A DNA stretch of 64,000 bases from Dehalococcoidia bacterium (GTDB lineage: Bacteria; Chloroflexota; Dehalococcoidia; Lucifugimonadales; Lucifugimonadaceae): positions 62,001-126,000 of the forward strand of contig JAJEAU010000002.1 of assembly GCA_022824185.1 (NCBI GenBank), written 5' to 3'. The notes below the pieces were generated by a model. That model saw only the letters and a list, made by a program, of their open reading frames with translations. It searched no databases and had not been told where the DNA came from. Of this stretch, positions 15,745 to 24,856 are shown piece after piece. Position 1 is the stretch's first letter. Each line of letters opens with the position of its first letter. The translations under genes were made by a program, and so were the position numbers.

Positions 15745-16413
15745 CTACGAGATGCTCCACGAGCACGCATACGACGCCAGACCCAACTTCCGCGCAACGG
15801 ACAGCGACGCAGAGTTATCCCACGATGTGCTGTAAAGCGGAATCCGGCCGGAAGCACGAATCGCCATCGCCCAAGCCGCGGTGACCCGAGGAGCAAGACC
15901 TTGCCCGCGATACGCGTTCGCTGTTTCGACTCCCGCCTCCGCCGCTACATCGGAGCGCCGAGCGCAAAAACATACGCTCATGGCGTTACCATCGTCCATC
16001 AACGCGACAATCGGATTTCGGTAGGGGAGCTCGCTAGCCGTCCATCCGACGAAGTGACGGTCGAGTTGCTTTGCGTCCTCAACGATTACCGTGCCCTTGG
16101 ATTCGATAATCTCCTCAGGAAACGTGAATGCGAGCCCAAAGTTGACCCTGCCTTCAACCAGTGATTTGTATTGTTCGGCATGAATGGGAGCAACTCGGAA
16201 GTCCGAAACCGGTGGCTCGTCACGTGCAAGAGTGTCAAGTTTCTTGGCCACGTTTCGCTGCACGTCAGATCTCACAGCCCACGCGCAATCATCATTTCCT
16301 CGGACCAGCGAGAATAACGGACCCGGACTCGGATCCGGCTCACGAGTACCGACGATACGTCCGTCACCGTCAAGCGAAAACATGGTCTGCATATGGAGTT
16401 CAGGAGTACTCAA
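15745..16413 (-). CDS. GNAT-family N-acetyltransferase
   Basis: This 222-residue protein has the acetyl-CoA-binding segment ETANAYRGQGLAPRVTAAWA, containing the R-G-x-G-L-A loop, followed by PLYSTSWDNSASLSVARKLG, a typical C-terminal GNAT motif. The N-terminal half is divergent. It transfers an acetyl group to an unknown amine. Start at ATG 16413. Convergent with the VOC gene. Confidence 0.85.
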   Translation of the reverse strand: MSTPELHMQTMFSLDGDGRIVGTREPDPSPGPLFSLVRGNDDCAWAVRSDVQRNVAKKLDTLARDEPPVSDFRVAPIHAEQYKSLVEGRVNFGLAFTFPEEIIESKGTVIVEDAKQLDRHFVGWTASELPYRNPIVALMDDGNAMSVCFCARRSDVAAEAGVETANAYRGQGLAPRVTAAWAMAIRASGRIPLYSTSWDNSASLSVARKLGLASYACSWSIS

Positions 16414-16490
16414 GGCACGCTAAAATGGCTGATCTACTTTCGACGCACCAGTGAATATATCGCTCTCCATCCCCATCTCCCCAGCAATTC

Positions 16491-16592
16491 CTACCCCTCT
16501 TCGCACCCCACCTCCGCCATCAATTCCCTCAGCGCCTCCGCTGCCCGGGTCATCCCTTCTACACCGCTGAATCCGCCGCGTTTTCCGGCGAT
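16491..16592 (-). other. In-frame conserved C-terminus beyond a TGA stop
   Basis: On the minus strand, immediately after the TGA of the isomerase-like gene, the same frame stays open for 33 codons to a TAG at 16491. It reads IAGKRGGFSGVEGMTRAAEA, then LRELMAEVGCEEG. GGFSG followed by a helical Leu-rich end is what family members usually carry after their EPHL motif. This is probably the severed or read-through C-terminus. Confidence 0.6.
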
Positions 16593-17327
16593 TCAAAGAT
16601 GCGGCTCTAGTGCCAAAAATCCTTCGTATCCCGAATCTCTCAGTTTGACCAACAGTTCCCGTACCTGACCATCGCCCGCGCCTGCCACCGTGATCGTCCC
16701 GTCCGAAACCTTCGCATCCTTGACCTGAACACACTCCGTGTATTCGCCAAGCAACGGCCAACCGATCTCGACCGATCGCTCGAAACCCATCTGCGGATAG
16801 TTGCCCGTGTCCCAGACGTATCGCAAAGCGTCGCTGCCTACTCCCTCAACAATCGCCCGACACCGATCAGGGACGTCACCTACCAGACCGCCCTCGTTTT
16901 CCAACCACAACACAACGCCCCGCTCCTCCGCCAGCGACGCCATCTGCCTCATTCGATCTATCGACTCCTCAACGCACTGCGCTTGCTCTCCTTCGTTCTC
17001 TGGGTAAAACGAAAAAACTCGGACTTTGTCGTTGCCGATGATCTTCGCGATATCGATGATCCGCTCCAAATCGCTCAACACCTCGTCAATCGGGCCACCA
17101 ATTGACGACTTCCCAATCGGACTACCAATGCAACTCACCCCCACGCCAAACGCGTCACACCGTTCCACCAGTCGCCCCACTTCCTCATCATTCAACTCCA
17201 AGACATTGGTACCCCAAGCGCTCCTCAGCTCCAGATACCCAATCCGAAGCTCTGTCATCACCCTTAGCTGTTCGTCGACATCCGCCGCAATCTCATCGCC
17301 GAACGCGCTTAGCGTGAACGGCGCCAT
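16593..17327 (-). CDS. Sugar phosphate isomerase/epimerase-like TIM barrel, apparently cut short by TGA
   Basis: This 244-residue xylose-isomerase-like barrel has LSAFGDEIAADVDEQL at the start, VLWLENEGG and YVWDTGNYPQMG for the metal-binding strands, and FLALEPHL directly before the stop. Family members normally continue past EPHL with a Gly-rich GGFSG segment. Here that segment is encoded in the same frame after a TGA, so the stop is probably a recent nonsense change or is read through. The start ATG overlaps the stop of the GMC oxidoreductase gene (TAATG), indicating coupled translation and a shared catabolic role, possibly oxidation plus isomerisation of a sugar or polyol. Confidence 0.85.
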   Translation of the reverse strand: MAPFTLSAFGDEIAADVDEQLRVMTELRIGYLELRSAWGTNVLELNDEEVGRLVERCDAFGVGVSCIGSPIGKSSIGGPIDEVLSDLERIIDIAKIIGNDKVRVFSFYPENEGEQAQCVEESIDRMRQMASLAEERGVVLWLENEGGLVGDVPDRCRAIVEGVGSDALRYVWDTGNYPQMGFERSVEIGWPLLGEYTECVQVKDAKVSDGTITVAGAGDGQVRELLVKLRDSGYEGFLALEPHL

Positions 17328-18895
17328 TACAGCCCCTCTTTCATCAATGCCGCCACTCGCTCACCGATCACCATTGATGTCACGTTCGTATTCGCGCGGA
17401 TGCAGTCGGGCATGATCGAAGCATCCACGACCCTCAGATTCTCAAGCCCTTTGACGTTTCCGTACTGATCGACCACCGCCATATCATCGGAATCCGGACC
17501 CATCTTGCACGTTCCCGAGACGTGGTGACTCGTCGTCACGGCCCGCCTTATCCAGGCATCCAAAGTCTCATCCGACACCAGATCCTCATCCGTCGGCTCG
17601 ACCCTCTCGGTCACCAGGTTCGCCCAATCCTCATGCTCCGAAAATCCGAGCGCGATGCCTACTCCTTCGCGCAACCTCGTCAGATCGAACTCTTCCTCCA
17701 GATAGTTGTAGTCCAGAAACGGCTGTATCCGCGGATCTCTGGTTCTCAGCCTCATGCTGCCCGATCCGACCGCGAGGTCGAGGCAGACGACCATCACCAA
17801 TCCCAGCTCCTCGCTGGCCCCCAACCCATGGATTCTCTGACTCGCCAAACCTCTAGAACCCGGGTGGATCAACATGTCGTTCACCAAGTGTGAGCCCTCC
17901 GCGGTGTACCGCAGAGTGAACTGGATTCCCGGGATGCCGACAGGCTGTTCGAAGTCATCACGCGTCCTCCACGACAGCCTGACATGAGGATGGTCACGCA
18001 GATTCTGCCCAACGCCCGGCAACTCGTGCATCAACGGCACACCCGCCGATTCCACGCTCTCCGAAGACCCGACGCCCGACAGCATCAAGATATGCGGAGA
18101 TCCGATCGCCCCGGCCGACAATATGACCGTCTCACCCCGCAAAAACCTGACCTCGTTCTCGACTTCTGCGGTCAACCCGATCGCGCGCTTGCCGTCGAAC
18201 ACCACTCGGTAGACCAAACATTCCGGCAAGATCGTCAGATTCGGACGCTCTCTAGCCTCGGACAGATATCCGATTGCAGTGCTCCACCGTACCCGATCAG
18301 GGTTGTTCAACGGCGTCGGACCTACTCCGGTCGATCCGGGGGCATTGTGGTCTGGGCAGTCTGGAAAGCCATTCGCCTTGGCGGATTCATAGAATGCCCG
18401 CTGATCCGGGTTCCACTCCTCAGGCTTCCACCGACGCACGATGATCGGACCGTCCGAGCCGTGGAAATCGCCACTGAAATCGGTATCCGTCTCGATCATC
18501 CGGAAATACGGCATCAACTCCTGGAAACTCCACCTATCGTTTCCCCAATCGGCCCAAGTGTCGTAGTCCTCTTGCACACCACGCAAGAAGATCTGAGCGT
18601 TCACCGCACTCGACCCGCCGACTACCTTCCCGCGGGGCACCAGTCCGGGTGCCGCTTCATCCGTATACCTCGCAACGAACGTCCACCGATGGTCGCTGAC
18701 CGCATGTCTCCATGGCCGATCCGGGTGCCCGTATCCGTATTTCACCTCATCGGGAATCTCGTCGAACGTCGGATAGTCACTTCCTGCCTCGACCAACAGC
18801 ACTGAATGGTCCGGGTCTTCCGTCAATCGCGTCGCCAAAATAGCCCCGGCCGAGCCAGCGCCGACAATGATCGTGTCGTACATCGCAGCCATCAT
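17327..18895 (-). CDS. GMC-family FAD-dependent oxidoreductase
   Basis: This enzyme of about 522 residues is of the choline-dehydrogenase/alcohol-oxidase type. The N-terminal YDTIIVGAGSAGAILA binds FAD. GKVVGGSSAVNAQIFLRG is GMC signature 1 and GAIGSPHILMLSGVG signature 2. TTSHHVSGTCKMG carries the catalytic His pair region, and NVTSMVIGERVA closes the fold. The start is placed at ATG 18895 or 18892 because GGAAGAGG lies just upstream, in preference to a TTG at 18919. It oxidises an alcohol whose identity is unknown and is translationally coupled to the isomerase-like gene. Confidence 0.93.
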   Translation of the reverse strand: MMAAMYDTIIVGAGSAGAILATRLTEDPDHSVLLVEAGSDYPTFDEIPDEVKYGYGHPDRPWRHAVSDHRWTFVARYTDEAAPGLVPRGKVVGGSSAVNAQIFLRGVQEDYDTWADWGNDRWSFQELMPYFRMIETDTDFSGDFHGSDGPIIVRRWKPEEWNPDQRAFYESAKANGFPDCPDHNAPGSTGVGPTPLNNPDRVRWSTAIGYLSEARERPNLTILPECLVYRVVFDGKRAIGLTAEVENEVRFLRGETVILSAGAIGSPHILMLSGVGSSESVESAGVPLMHELPGVGQNLRDHPHVRLSWRTRDDFEQPVGIPGIQFTLRYTAEGSHLVNDMLIHPGSRGLASQRIHGLGASEELGLVMVVCLDLAVGSGSMRLRTRDPRIQPFLDYNYLEEEFDLTRLREGVGIALGFSEHEDWANLVTERVEPTDEDLVSDETLDAWIRRAVTTSHHVSGTCKMGPDSDDMAVVDQYGNVKGLENLRVVDASIMPDCIRANTNVTSMVIGERVAALMKEGL

Positions 18896-18927
18896 CCAAC
18901 CTCTTCCGATGCGTGCCAATCAGCGCA

Positions 18928-20916
18928 TTATACGCCTGTTCCCAACTCCCGCTCAACCTCTTCGGCCCGTGCTGTCAGACTCTCCCACTCCTCCCACAGC
19001 GCATCTCGCTCATCCTTCATCACGCGGTATTGTTTGCCTAGGCTCGCCAACCGATCCGCGTCCTCGTACAACTCGGGTTCTGCGAATCTGTGCTCCAACT
19101 CCGAGATCCGACCTTCGTAGTCGTCGAGCGATGCCGTCACGTAGTTGACGCGTTCCTTCAGCTTTCGCGCCTCATCGTCCAACATCCTCCGTCGATCCGC
19201 CTCATGGCTGGTACGCGGCGCGACGCCGTTCCCGTTGACCGACCGACCCGAAATCACGATGGCCCTGCGACTGTTTTCGGGTTTCAAATCGACTGTCGCT
19301 TTGCGTGCCTCGTCTTCTAACTGCTTGCGATGGAGATAGCCGTCGTAGTCTCCCGGGAATACAGTTGCGACTCCGGCGTCGATCTCGATAATCTTGTTGG
19401 CGACCTGACGGATCAATGTCCGGTCGTGCGTGATGAAACAGATCGTTCCCTTGTAGTCGCCTAAAGCATCCGCCAGGATCTCTCGCGAGGCGATATCCAA
19501 ATGGTTCGTCGGTTCGTCCATGAATAGCAGGTTGCTCGGTTGCAGCAGCAGCTTCGCCAACGCGACGCGCGCCTTCTCGCCGCCAGATAGCACCGAAATC
19601 TGTTTGTCCACGTCGTCGCCGCTGAACAGGAATCCGCCGAGGGTGTTCCGCAGGTTTTGGTCTGGCTCCAACGGCGATGAGTTCCGCAATTCACCGAGGA
19701 GCGTGTTTCTCGGATTCAGCAGTTCGAGGACATGTTGGGCGTAGTAAGTGGTGATCGTATTGTGGCCTGTTTTGCGCCGGCCACCATCGAACTCCAGCAC
19801 TCCAGCCAGTATCTTCAACAGCGTGGTCTTGCCAGCGCCGTTGGGTCCTACTAGTGCCACACGGTCGCCACGATAGAGCGTTAGGTCCAGGCCGTCGTAG
19901 ACGATGTTCTCGCCATAGGCCTTCTTGATGCCACGGAGGGTTATCGCCTCATTTCCACCGCGGGGTGGTTCGGGAAATTTGTACCGCACCTTCTTCGTGG
20001 CACGGGGAATCTTCACGACGTCCATCTTTTCGAGCTGCTTCAACCGGCTCTGCACCTGACTGGCCTTTGTAGCCTTCGATCTGAACCGTTCCACAAACCG
20101 CATCTGCTTCGCGATCTGTCGCCCCTGACGTGCAGCGGTCGCTTGCTTGATTTCGAGAACCCGATCACGAGACTGCAGGTAGTGATCGTAGTTCCCGCGA
20201 TGGACCACGACCTCGCCCGGTTCGATCGCCACGACCCGGTTCGCTGCCTGGTTCAGAAACTCCCGATCGTGGGAAGTCACAATCACGCCGCCCTTGAAGC
20301 CTGTCAGATACTTCTCGAACCACACGTTGGCCTCAAGATCGAGATGGTTGGTCGGCTCGTCTAGGAGTAGCAGGTCTGGATTTCTGAACAGCAACCTCGC
20401 CAATCCGGCACGCATAACCCACCCGCCGCTGAATTCGCTAATCGGACGCTGGAAATCGCTCTGCTTGAAGCCTAGTCCGGCTAGGATCGCTTTCGCCTGG
20501 TGCTCACGCGCATCACCGCCGGCTTCCTCTAACTCCATGTAAAGCACGCTGATCCGGTCAAGCAACTCGCCTTGCCGTTCGACATCGGTCTCCGTCGCCA
20601 AATCACCCTCAGCGACCGCGATCTCCTCCGCCAACGCGTTCGCCTCGACATCCGCGTCCAACACTTCCGCTAGAAGGGACTTGTCGGAGAACGCGTCGGG
20701 TTCCTGCCTCAGGTAGCCGACTGTGACCCCGCGCTTGCGATCCACATTCCCCTCATCCGCATCTAAATCCCCCGCCAAAATCTCCAAGAGAGTCGTTTTG
20801 CCAGAGCCGTTGGGGCCGATCAAGGCGACGCGGTCGCCCGCCTCGATAGTCAGAGTCAAACCGTTGAAGAGGGTTCGTTCTGAGTAAGATTTGCCGACTT
20901 CGGAAGCGAATAACAT
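18928..20916 (-). CDS. ABC-F family ATPase
   Basis: This protein of about 662 residues has two ABC domains, no membrane segments and a linker between them. Walker A motifs are GPNGSGKTT and GPNGAGKTT. Signatures are FSGGW and LSGGE, and Walker B regions are [12 protein letters not shown] and [13 protein letters not shown] charged C-terminal coiled coil follows (about residues 590-660). ABC-F proteins act on ribosomes as translation factors or antibiotic-protection factors. This domain order is most like Uup/EttA relatives, and the exact subfamily is unclear. Start at ATG 20916; GTG at 20928 is an alternative. Confidence 0.93.
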   Translation of the reverse strand: MLFASEVGKSYSERTLFNGLTLTIEAGDRVALIGPNGSGKTTLLEILAGDLDADEGNVDRKRGVTVGYLRQEPDAFSDKSLLAEVLDADVEANALAEEIAVAEGDLATETDVERQGELLDRISVLYMELEEAGGDAREHQAKAILAGLGFKQSDFQRPISEFSGGWVMRAGLARLLFRNPDLLLLDEPTNHLDLEANVWFEKYLTGFKGGVIVTSHDREFLNQAANRVVAIEPGEVVVHRGNYDHYLQSRDRVLEIKQATAARQGRQIAKQMRFVERFRSKATKASQVQSRLKQLEKMDVVKIPRATKKVRYKFPEPPRGGNEAITLRGIKKAYGENIVYDGLDLTLYRGDRVALVGPNGAGKTTLLKILAGVLEFDGGRRKTGHNTITTYYAQHVLELLNPRNTLLGELRNSSPLEPDQNLRNTLGGFLFSGDDVDKQISVLSGGEKARVALAKLLLQPSNLLFMDEPTNHLDIASREILADALGDYKGTICFITHDRTLIRQVANKIIEIDAGVATVFPGDYDGYLHRKQLEDEARKATVDLKPENSRRAIVISGRSVNGNGVAPRTSHEADRRRMLDDEARKLKERVNYVTASLDDYEGRISELEHRFAEPELYEDADRLASLGKQYRVMKDERDALWEEWESLTARAEEVERELGTGV

Positions 20917-20955
20917 GGCAGCCACCAACGTACCATGCTATCGCCGTGGCATATC

Positions 20956-21333
20956 TCAGTCTGTAACGTAGGTGTGCGTAATGACTTCCCAGACGTGACC
21001 GTTTTCGCATTCGAAGTAGAAGCCGCGCCCGCCGTGGTGGTGATTGATCTCCCCGTCTGAGCGGGAGCGTGGGCCGCTGCCGAATGGCACATCCTCGTCT
21101 TTGATGCGCTGCAGCACGGCATCGAATTCTTCGTCCGATGCTAGAAAGGCGTAGTGGTTGGATTGGGGGTTGTCTGAGTCGTCGAAATCAAGAGTGAATT
21201 TGTCGTTCACCTTGACGGGGGCGAAGTGACCCCATGTCCCGCTGAATTCGACGCCGAAGAGTCGGGCGATGAACTTTGCCGACTTGACTTTGTCGTATGC
21301 TGGCACGATCGTGTGGTCTAACTGCAGTGGCAT
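20956..21333 (-). CDS. VOC-family (glyoxalase-like) protein
   Basis: This 125-residue VOC-fold protein has LDHTIVPAYDKVKSAKFIARLFG at the N-terminus and GRGFYFECENGHVWEVITHTY at the C-terminus, the paired metal-ligand regions. GGAGGG sits five to six bases before ATG 21333, which rules out the longer TTG/GTG starts upstream. It lies between the methyltransferase gene and the ABC-F gene on the same strand. The substrate is unknown. Confidence 0.88.
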   Translation of the reverse strand: MPLQLDHTIVPAYDKVKSAKFIARLFGVEFSGTWGHFAPVKVNDKFTLDFDDSDNPQSNHYAFLASDEEFDAVLQRIKDEDVPFGSGPRSRSDGEINHHHGGRGFYFECENGHVWEVITHTYVTD

Positions 21334-21353
21334 GACAACCCTCCTATATGTAT

Positions 21354-22379
21354 CTACCCGGGTTTGCGAGCGTGGATGAAATACATCGGGGAGAAAATCC
21401 CCAACCGTCCTGCATCGACCAACCCATTCGCGCAAAGCTCCAACGTGTCGGCCACTCTGGTCGATCCTGCGGGCGCCAAACGAACCGCTTCCATCAACTT
21501 GAGCGAATTGCGAGTAACCCAGCGCCCGGGCCAGGAGCGTCTAAAACCGGTCAGCGAAATCCCCGATCCGGCCAGCGGTTCATACCAAGGGACCGAAGAC
21601 TCATCCTGAATCGCCAAGTCCCGCGTTTCGACGACCTCAAATCCCACTGTGTCGAGCGCCTCATCCACAGTCGATTGGTCGTCGATTTCCAAAAGACCAC
21701 CTCCCAGTTCGATGTCTGCTTTTATCTGGAGGTGCTGGGGATCAGATGCATCGAACCGATCGGTCAGGATGTATTCGTAGTTGGCGAAGTGTCCACCCGG
21801 TTTCAACAGTCGAAAAGCTTCGCCGTAGATACTCACCTTGTCAGGAGCGCAGCATGTCGCCTCGATGCCATATACGGCGTCGAAAGACTCGTCAGGTGCG
21901 TCCACGTCCAAGAAGTCGCTCTCCAAGAACTCCACTCGATCCGACAACCCAGCCTCTGCTGCATGCCTTCGCGCCCGTTCAATCTGATAGCCGTTGATAT
22001 TGATCCCCACGATCTTCGCACCCGAAAAACGCGCAATCTCCATCATCGGACCCCCGATCCCACAACCCAGATCAGCCGCCAACATCCCAGGCTCAAGCCC
22101 TAGCCGCGTAGCCAAAAACCGTTCATGGCGAACCAGCGACTCCTTGAAACTCTCCCTCGGGTCCCGCGGCGCAAAATGAAATGACTTCCCCCACCCATAC
22201 TCGTAGAAATCCGTGACCAAGTCGTAGTAGATCTCGGTGAACCTCCGATATCCCTTTTGCCTAGCACCCAAACCGCCAAGTTTGCCTGAACCGTACCGAC
22301 CCTCGTACTCCTCGAGCCCGGAATCGATACCAGAGACATTGCGATCTTCTTTCAGCGTTTTGGATAACTTGACTGCCAT
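21354..22379 (-). CDS. Sterol C-24-methyltransferase homologue (ERG6/SMT-like)
   Basis: This 341-residue SAM-dependent methyltransferase matches eukaryotic sterol 24-C-methyltransferase along its whole length. Y59-EYGWG-64 followed by KSFHFA is the aromatic sterol-binding region. DLGCGIGGP (103-111) is SAM motif I. YGIEATCCAP and the SMT C-terminal domain follow, with a final MYFIHARKP like the fungal FVARKP end. These features separate it from generic UbiE or cyclopropane enzymes. By family knowledge it adds methyl from SAM to C-24 of a sterol side chain. No oxidosqualene cyclase is in the window. An ERG4/ERG24-type gene lies 7 kb away. Confidence 0.88.
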   Translation of the reverse strand: MAVKLSKTLKEDRNVSGIDSGLEEYEGRYGSGKLGGLGARQKGYRRFTEIYYDLVTDFYEYGWGKSFHFAPRDPRESFKESLVRHERFLATRLGLEPGMLAADLGCGIGGPMMEIARFSGAKIVGININGYQIERARRHAAEAGLSDRVEFLESDFLDVDAPDESFDAVYGIEATCCAPDKVSIYGEAFRLLKPGGHFANYEYILTDRFDASDPQHLQIKADIELGGGLLEIDDQSTVDEALDTVGFEVVETRDLAIQDESSVPWYEPLAGSGISLTGFRRSWPGRWVTRNSLKLMEAVRLAPAGSTRVADTLELCANGLVDAGRLGIFSPMYFIHARKPG

Positions 22380-22687
22380 TTCAAGAGCTCTACGATCTGG
22401 ACAGGATGGGTTGGCTGACTAAGGCGTGCTCATCTGGGGGCCGCTGTCCCGTCCCGTTTCGATCTGGCTACATTGTCGCACTGATCGTCAAAACAGGCCG
22501 AACCATGCTCTCAACCTCGACAACCTCCACCGAACCGCCATAGTCCTCGCAATCGTCGGACTTCTGTATCCTTTCTCCCGCTCAGCGGGAGAGAGTCAGG
22601 GTGAGGGTGACCGGGGCGGACAAAAGGGAGGGGGTACCCTAAATGACGACACCCATGCCCACCAGCTAACACCTGGCTATCGCTCAC
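22380..22687. other. 308-bp divergent intergenic region
   Basis: This separates the minus-strand methyltransferase gene from the plus-strand HigA-like gene, so it should hold two promoters. None is clear by eye. It contains a REP-like palindrome at 22572-22594 followed by a G-rich run (GTGAGGGTGACCGGGG). Confidence 0.5.
22572..22610 (+). repeat. REP-like palindrome followed by GGGTGAGGGTGA
   Basis: TTTCTCCCGCT and AGCGGGAGAGA form a near-perfect stem around one or a few loop bases, followed by GTCAGGGTGAGGGTGA. Short elements of this kind, with CTCCC/GGGAG arms and a GGGTGAGGG tail, recur in many bacterial genomes as dispersed intergenic repeats. Only one copy is present in this window. Confidence 0.5.
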
Positions 22688-23074
22688 ATGACCTCCGCAA
22701 CATCCACTCCCGAACCAATCCACCCCGGCGGGCACCTTGCCGAGATTATGGAGGAACTAGGCATCTCCCAGTACCGGTTGGCCAAGTGCATCGGCGTGCC
22801 ACCGATCCGGGTGCATGCCATTGTGAAGGGCCAGAGATCGATTACCGCAGACTCTGCCCTACGCATCGGGCGCGCACTAGGGACTACTCCCGAGTTCTGG
22901 TTGAACCTTCAGCGCATGTATGACCTGGAAGTGGCGCGTGCGGAGTCGGATGTCAGCGGGACCGAGCCGTTGGTGGGGGGCGACTCCATGACGGCAAGTA
23001 CTATCAATCCTTGGACGGCTTGCCCCGTTCTCTCATCAATCGGATGTAGCTCTGGAGCAGACCAACTCTCGTGA
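22688..23074 (+). CDS. HigA-family antitoxin-like XRE regulator (orphan)
   Basis: This 128-residue protein has HPGGHLAEIMEELGISQYRLAKCIG at the start, the usual HigA/VapI entry. The helix-turn-helix continues through PPIRVHAIVKGQRSITADSALRIGRALGTTPEFWLNLQRMYDLEVA. The last 45 residues are divergent and poorly conserved in appearance. HigA normally follows its toxin HigB. No HigB-like frame is visible in the 308 bases upstream, so this looks like an orphan antitoxin or a solitary regulator. Confidence 0.8.
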   Translation: MTSATSTPEPIHPGGHLAEIMEELGISQYRLAKCIGVPPIRVHAIVKGQRSITADSALRIGRALGTTPEFWLNLQRMYDLEVARAESDVSGTEPLVGGDSMTASTINPWTACPVLSSIGCSSGADQLS

Positions 23075-23127
23075 TGCCGTTGATGCGGATTTGCGGCACC
23101 GGTCGTCAGTGCACACAATCACCGAGA

Positions 23128-24153
23128 TCACATGCCAAATTTCTTTTCCACTCGAAAAAGATACGAATAAGCGTCTACTCGGGTTGAGTTTTGTCCGTCC
23201 TTAGTCCGAATGCTCTCGCCCAACCCTGCAGCGGAAAGAATGAACCCAATCGGGTCGCTCGACATGACTGCCCAAGCACAGCCCAAAAGACCGATCGAAC
23301 AACTCGGGAGATTCTGCTTTAGGGACTCGCGAGCATTTCGTTGAAGATCACGGGCCGAATCTGCGATTTCGTCTCGTCGCCCCAACAATAACTTTTGCCG
23401 TTCGTCGGCATCTTGGATTTCGGCGAGGTCATTCATGAACCTTCGCAGGTCTCTCGTGTACGTTTGGTGAGCATTCTTGTTCTCCAATCGGAATGCGAGA
23501 AGTTCGTCGAGAGGTACTGAATCCATGTCGAGGCTCACAGGTTCTAGGTCGAATGCGATAACGTTTTCTCTCGATGGCATGCGTTCTCTCGACAGGGTCG
23601 CGACGAGATCTTGAATCGCTTCCAAGTTGTTGGTCGTAGGGTGTACGTATCGGTACGGTGGTTTACCCGCCGAGCGCGCGAGCTGTGCCAGTACGACTAA
23701 GATCGTTGTGCGTACCGCGGGATGCAAGGGTATTGACACCCCATCTTCGCTCGGTTTGGCAAGACCTTTCTCCTCGAGTTGCGAGACGAGAGACTTCGCG
23801 AGTTCGACATCGGCCGCGTAACCGATCCGAGATTGAGACAGTTCGTGGAAATATTCCGTTTCTGGTAAATCGTCGAATACGCCGTTGGTAAGCATTCCCG
23901 TAACCGCTTCGGACAGGCGTTGCGCGATTTTCCCATCCACCCAAACCTTCGGTTCCAGAATTTCCAGCAATCCTAGATCCTCAAGTGGTTCAGCAAGAAC
24001 CGGGTCAGCAAAATGGTGACGGCCATGCATGTAGTCCGGAAGTAGGATCGAAATCTTGTCGAAAAAAAGGAGTAGAGATTTGACCCAACCGCCTTCGTTC
24101 ATTTGCCAAAACGGGGCAGGGTAATAGTAGGCAACGTCGGTTCTTTCTATCAT
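23128..24153 (-). CDS. Unrecognised 341-residue protein paired with a HEPN gene
   Basis: The function is not known. The N-terminus (DVAYYYPAPFWQMNEGGWVKSL, then LFFDKISILLPDY) resembles the opening of DUF6236-like proteins, by eye only. The middle is helical and charged, with NKNAHQTYTRDLRRFMNDLAEIQDADERQ. Near the C-terminus, SCSIGLLGCAWAVMSSDPIGFILSAAGLG is a hydrophobic stretch that could insert in a membrane. It lies 117 bases downstream of a HEPN-like gene on the same strand, so the two may form one operon. Confidence 0.7.
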   Translation of the reverse strand: MIERTDVAYYYPAPFWQMNEGGWVKSLLLFFDKISILLPDYMHGRHHFADPVLAEPLEDLGLLEILEPKVWVDGKIAQRLSEAVTGMLTNGVFDDLPETEYFHELSQSRIGYAADVELAKSLVSQLEEKGLAKPSEDGVSIPLHPAVRTTILVVLAQLARSAGKPPYRYVHPTTNNLEAIQDLVATLSRERMPSRENVIAFDLEPVSLDMDSVPLDELLAFRLENKNAHQTYTRDLRRFMNDLAEIQDADERQKLLLGRRDEIADSARDLQRNARESLKQNLPSCSIGLLGCAWAVMSSDPIGFILSAAGLGESIRTKDGQNSTRVDAYSYLFRVEKKFGM

Positions 24154-24270
24154 CCGTTATTCTTTCAATTCATTGAGCAGGTTTGATGCGAAATCCGTGA
24201 CTTCGACCTGCATTTCCGTCGTAAATCAGCTCGGATGAACTTTACCGGCGAGGATCGAAGCGGTTGGTTA

Positions 24271-24786
24271 TTAGATCGAAGTCTTGGCAACCATGCGGAA
24301 TGCAGCCGAAAGTACATCGACCGCGTCATTCTCAATGATCATATACGGTACCTCATCCCCATTGATCGACCTACTCTCGATGCCATCTCTGTGGCCAGGA
24401 GTCCTGAAATGTGCGTAAGCGTTACGTTTTTTGCCGATCCGCTGCAAGTTTTCTTGTTCTGTGGCATCAATCATTTTCGTGGCGTGTGCCTCTTCGATCA
24501 ATTGTGCAAACCCAGCGCGTTTCAAATCATTCCTTCCCGACGCGTAAAACATCGCCGCGAGTGTGTGTTCGATGTACGCAAGGCCCAACAACGTGGCTGC
24601 TAGGAATTGACCGTATACGAAACAATAACGAGTCTCTTCAAACAAACTCTTGGTCATCAATCCGCCGTGGAAAGCCCAATTTCCAGCCATAGGTGTGTTT
24701 TCTTCTAGCCACTGCAACCTCGAAAGCCTGTCCTCGAAGCATCGAGCGTCCTCCGTATTAAGCCATGCTGCCGGTTCCATACTCAC
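24271..24786 (-). CDS. HEPN/DUF4145-like small protein
   Basis: This 171-residue mainly helical protein contains KKRNAYAHFR, the R-N-x3-H motif of HEPN domains, preceded by a long helix (ATLLGLAYIEHTLAAMFYASG). HEPN domains serve as RNases or as partners in toxin-antitoxin and phage-defence modules. The GTG start at 24786 has GGGAGA about seven bases upstream; ATG 24780 is the alternative. No MNT nucleotidyltransferase partner is visible, and the downstream partner is the 341-residue unknown. Confidence 0.6.
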   Translation of the reverse strand: MSMEPAAWLNTEDARCFEDRLSRLQWLEENTPMAGNWAFHGGLMTKSLFEETRYCFVYGQFLAATLLGLAYIEHTLAAMFYASGRNDLKRAGFAQLIEEAHATKMIDATEQENLQRIGKKRNAYAHFRTPGHRDGIESRSINGDEVPYMIIENDAVDVLSAAFRMVAKTSI

Positions 24787-24856
24787 TTAGATTCTCCCAA
24801 TCGTGCTGAATCATTTTGGTGTCGACCCTGATGATATGAAGACAGATGATCCCCCC

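Noticed and set aside
16593-16595. Selenocysteine at the isomerase TGA
   Set aside because: The family has no Cys or Sec at this position, no SECIS-like hairpin is apparent just downstream and no sel genes are in the window.
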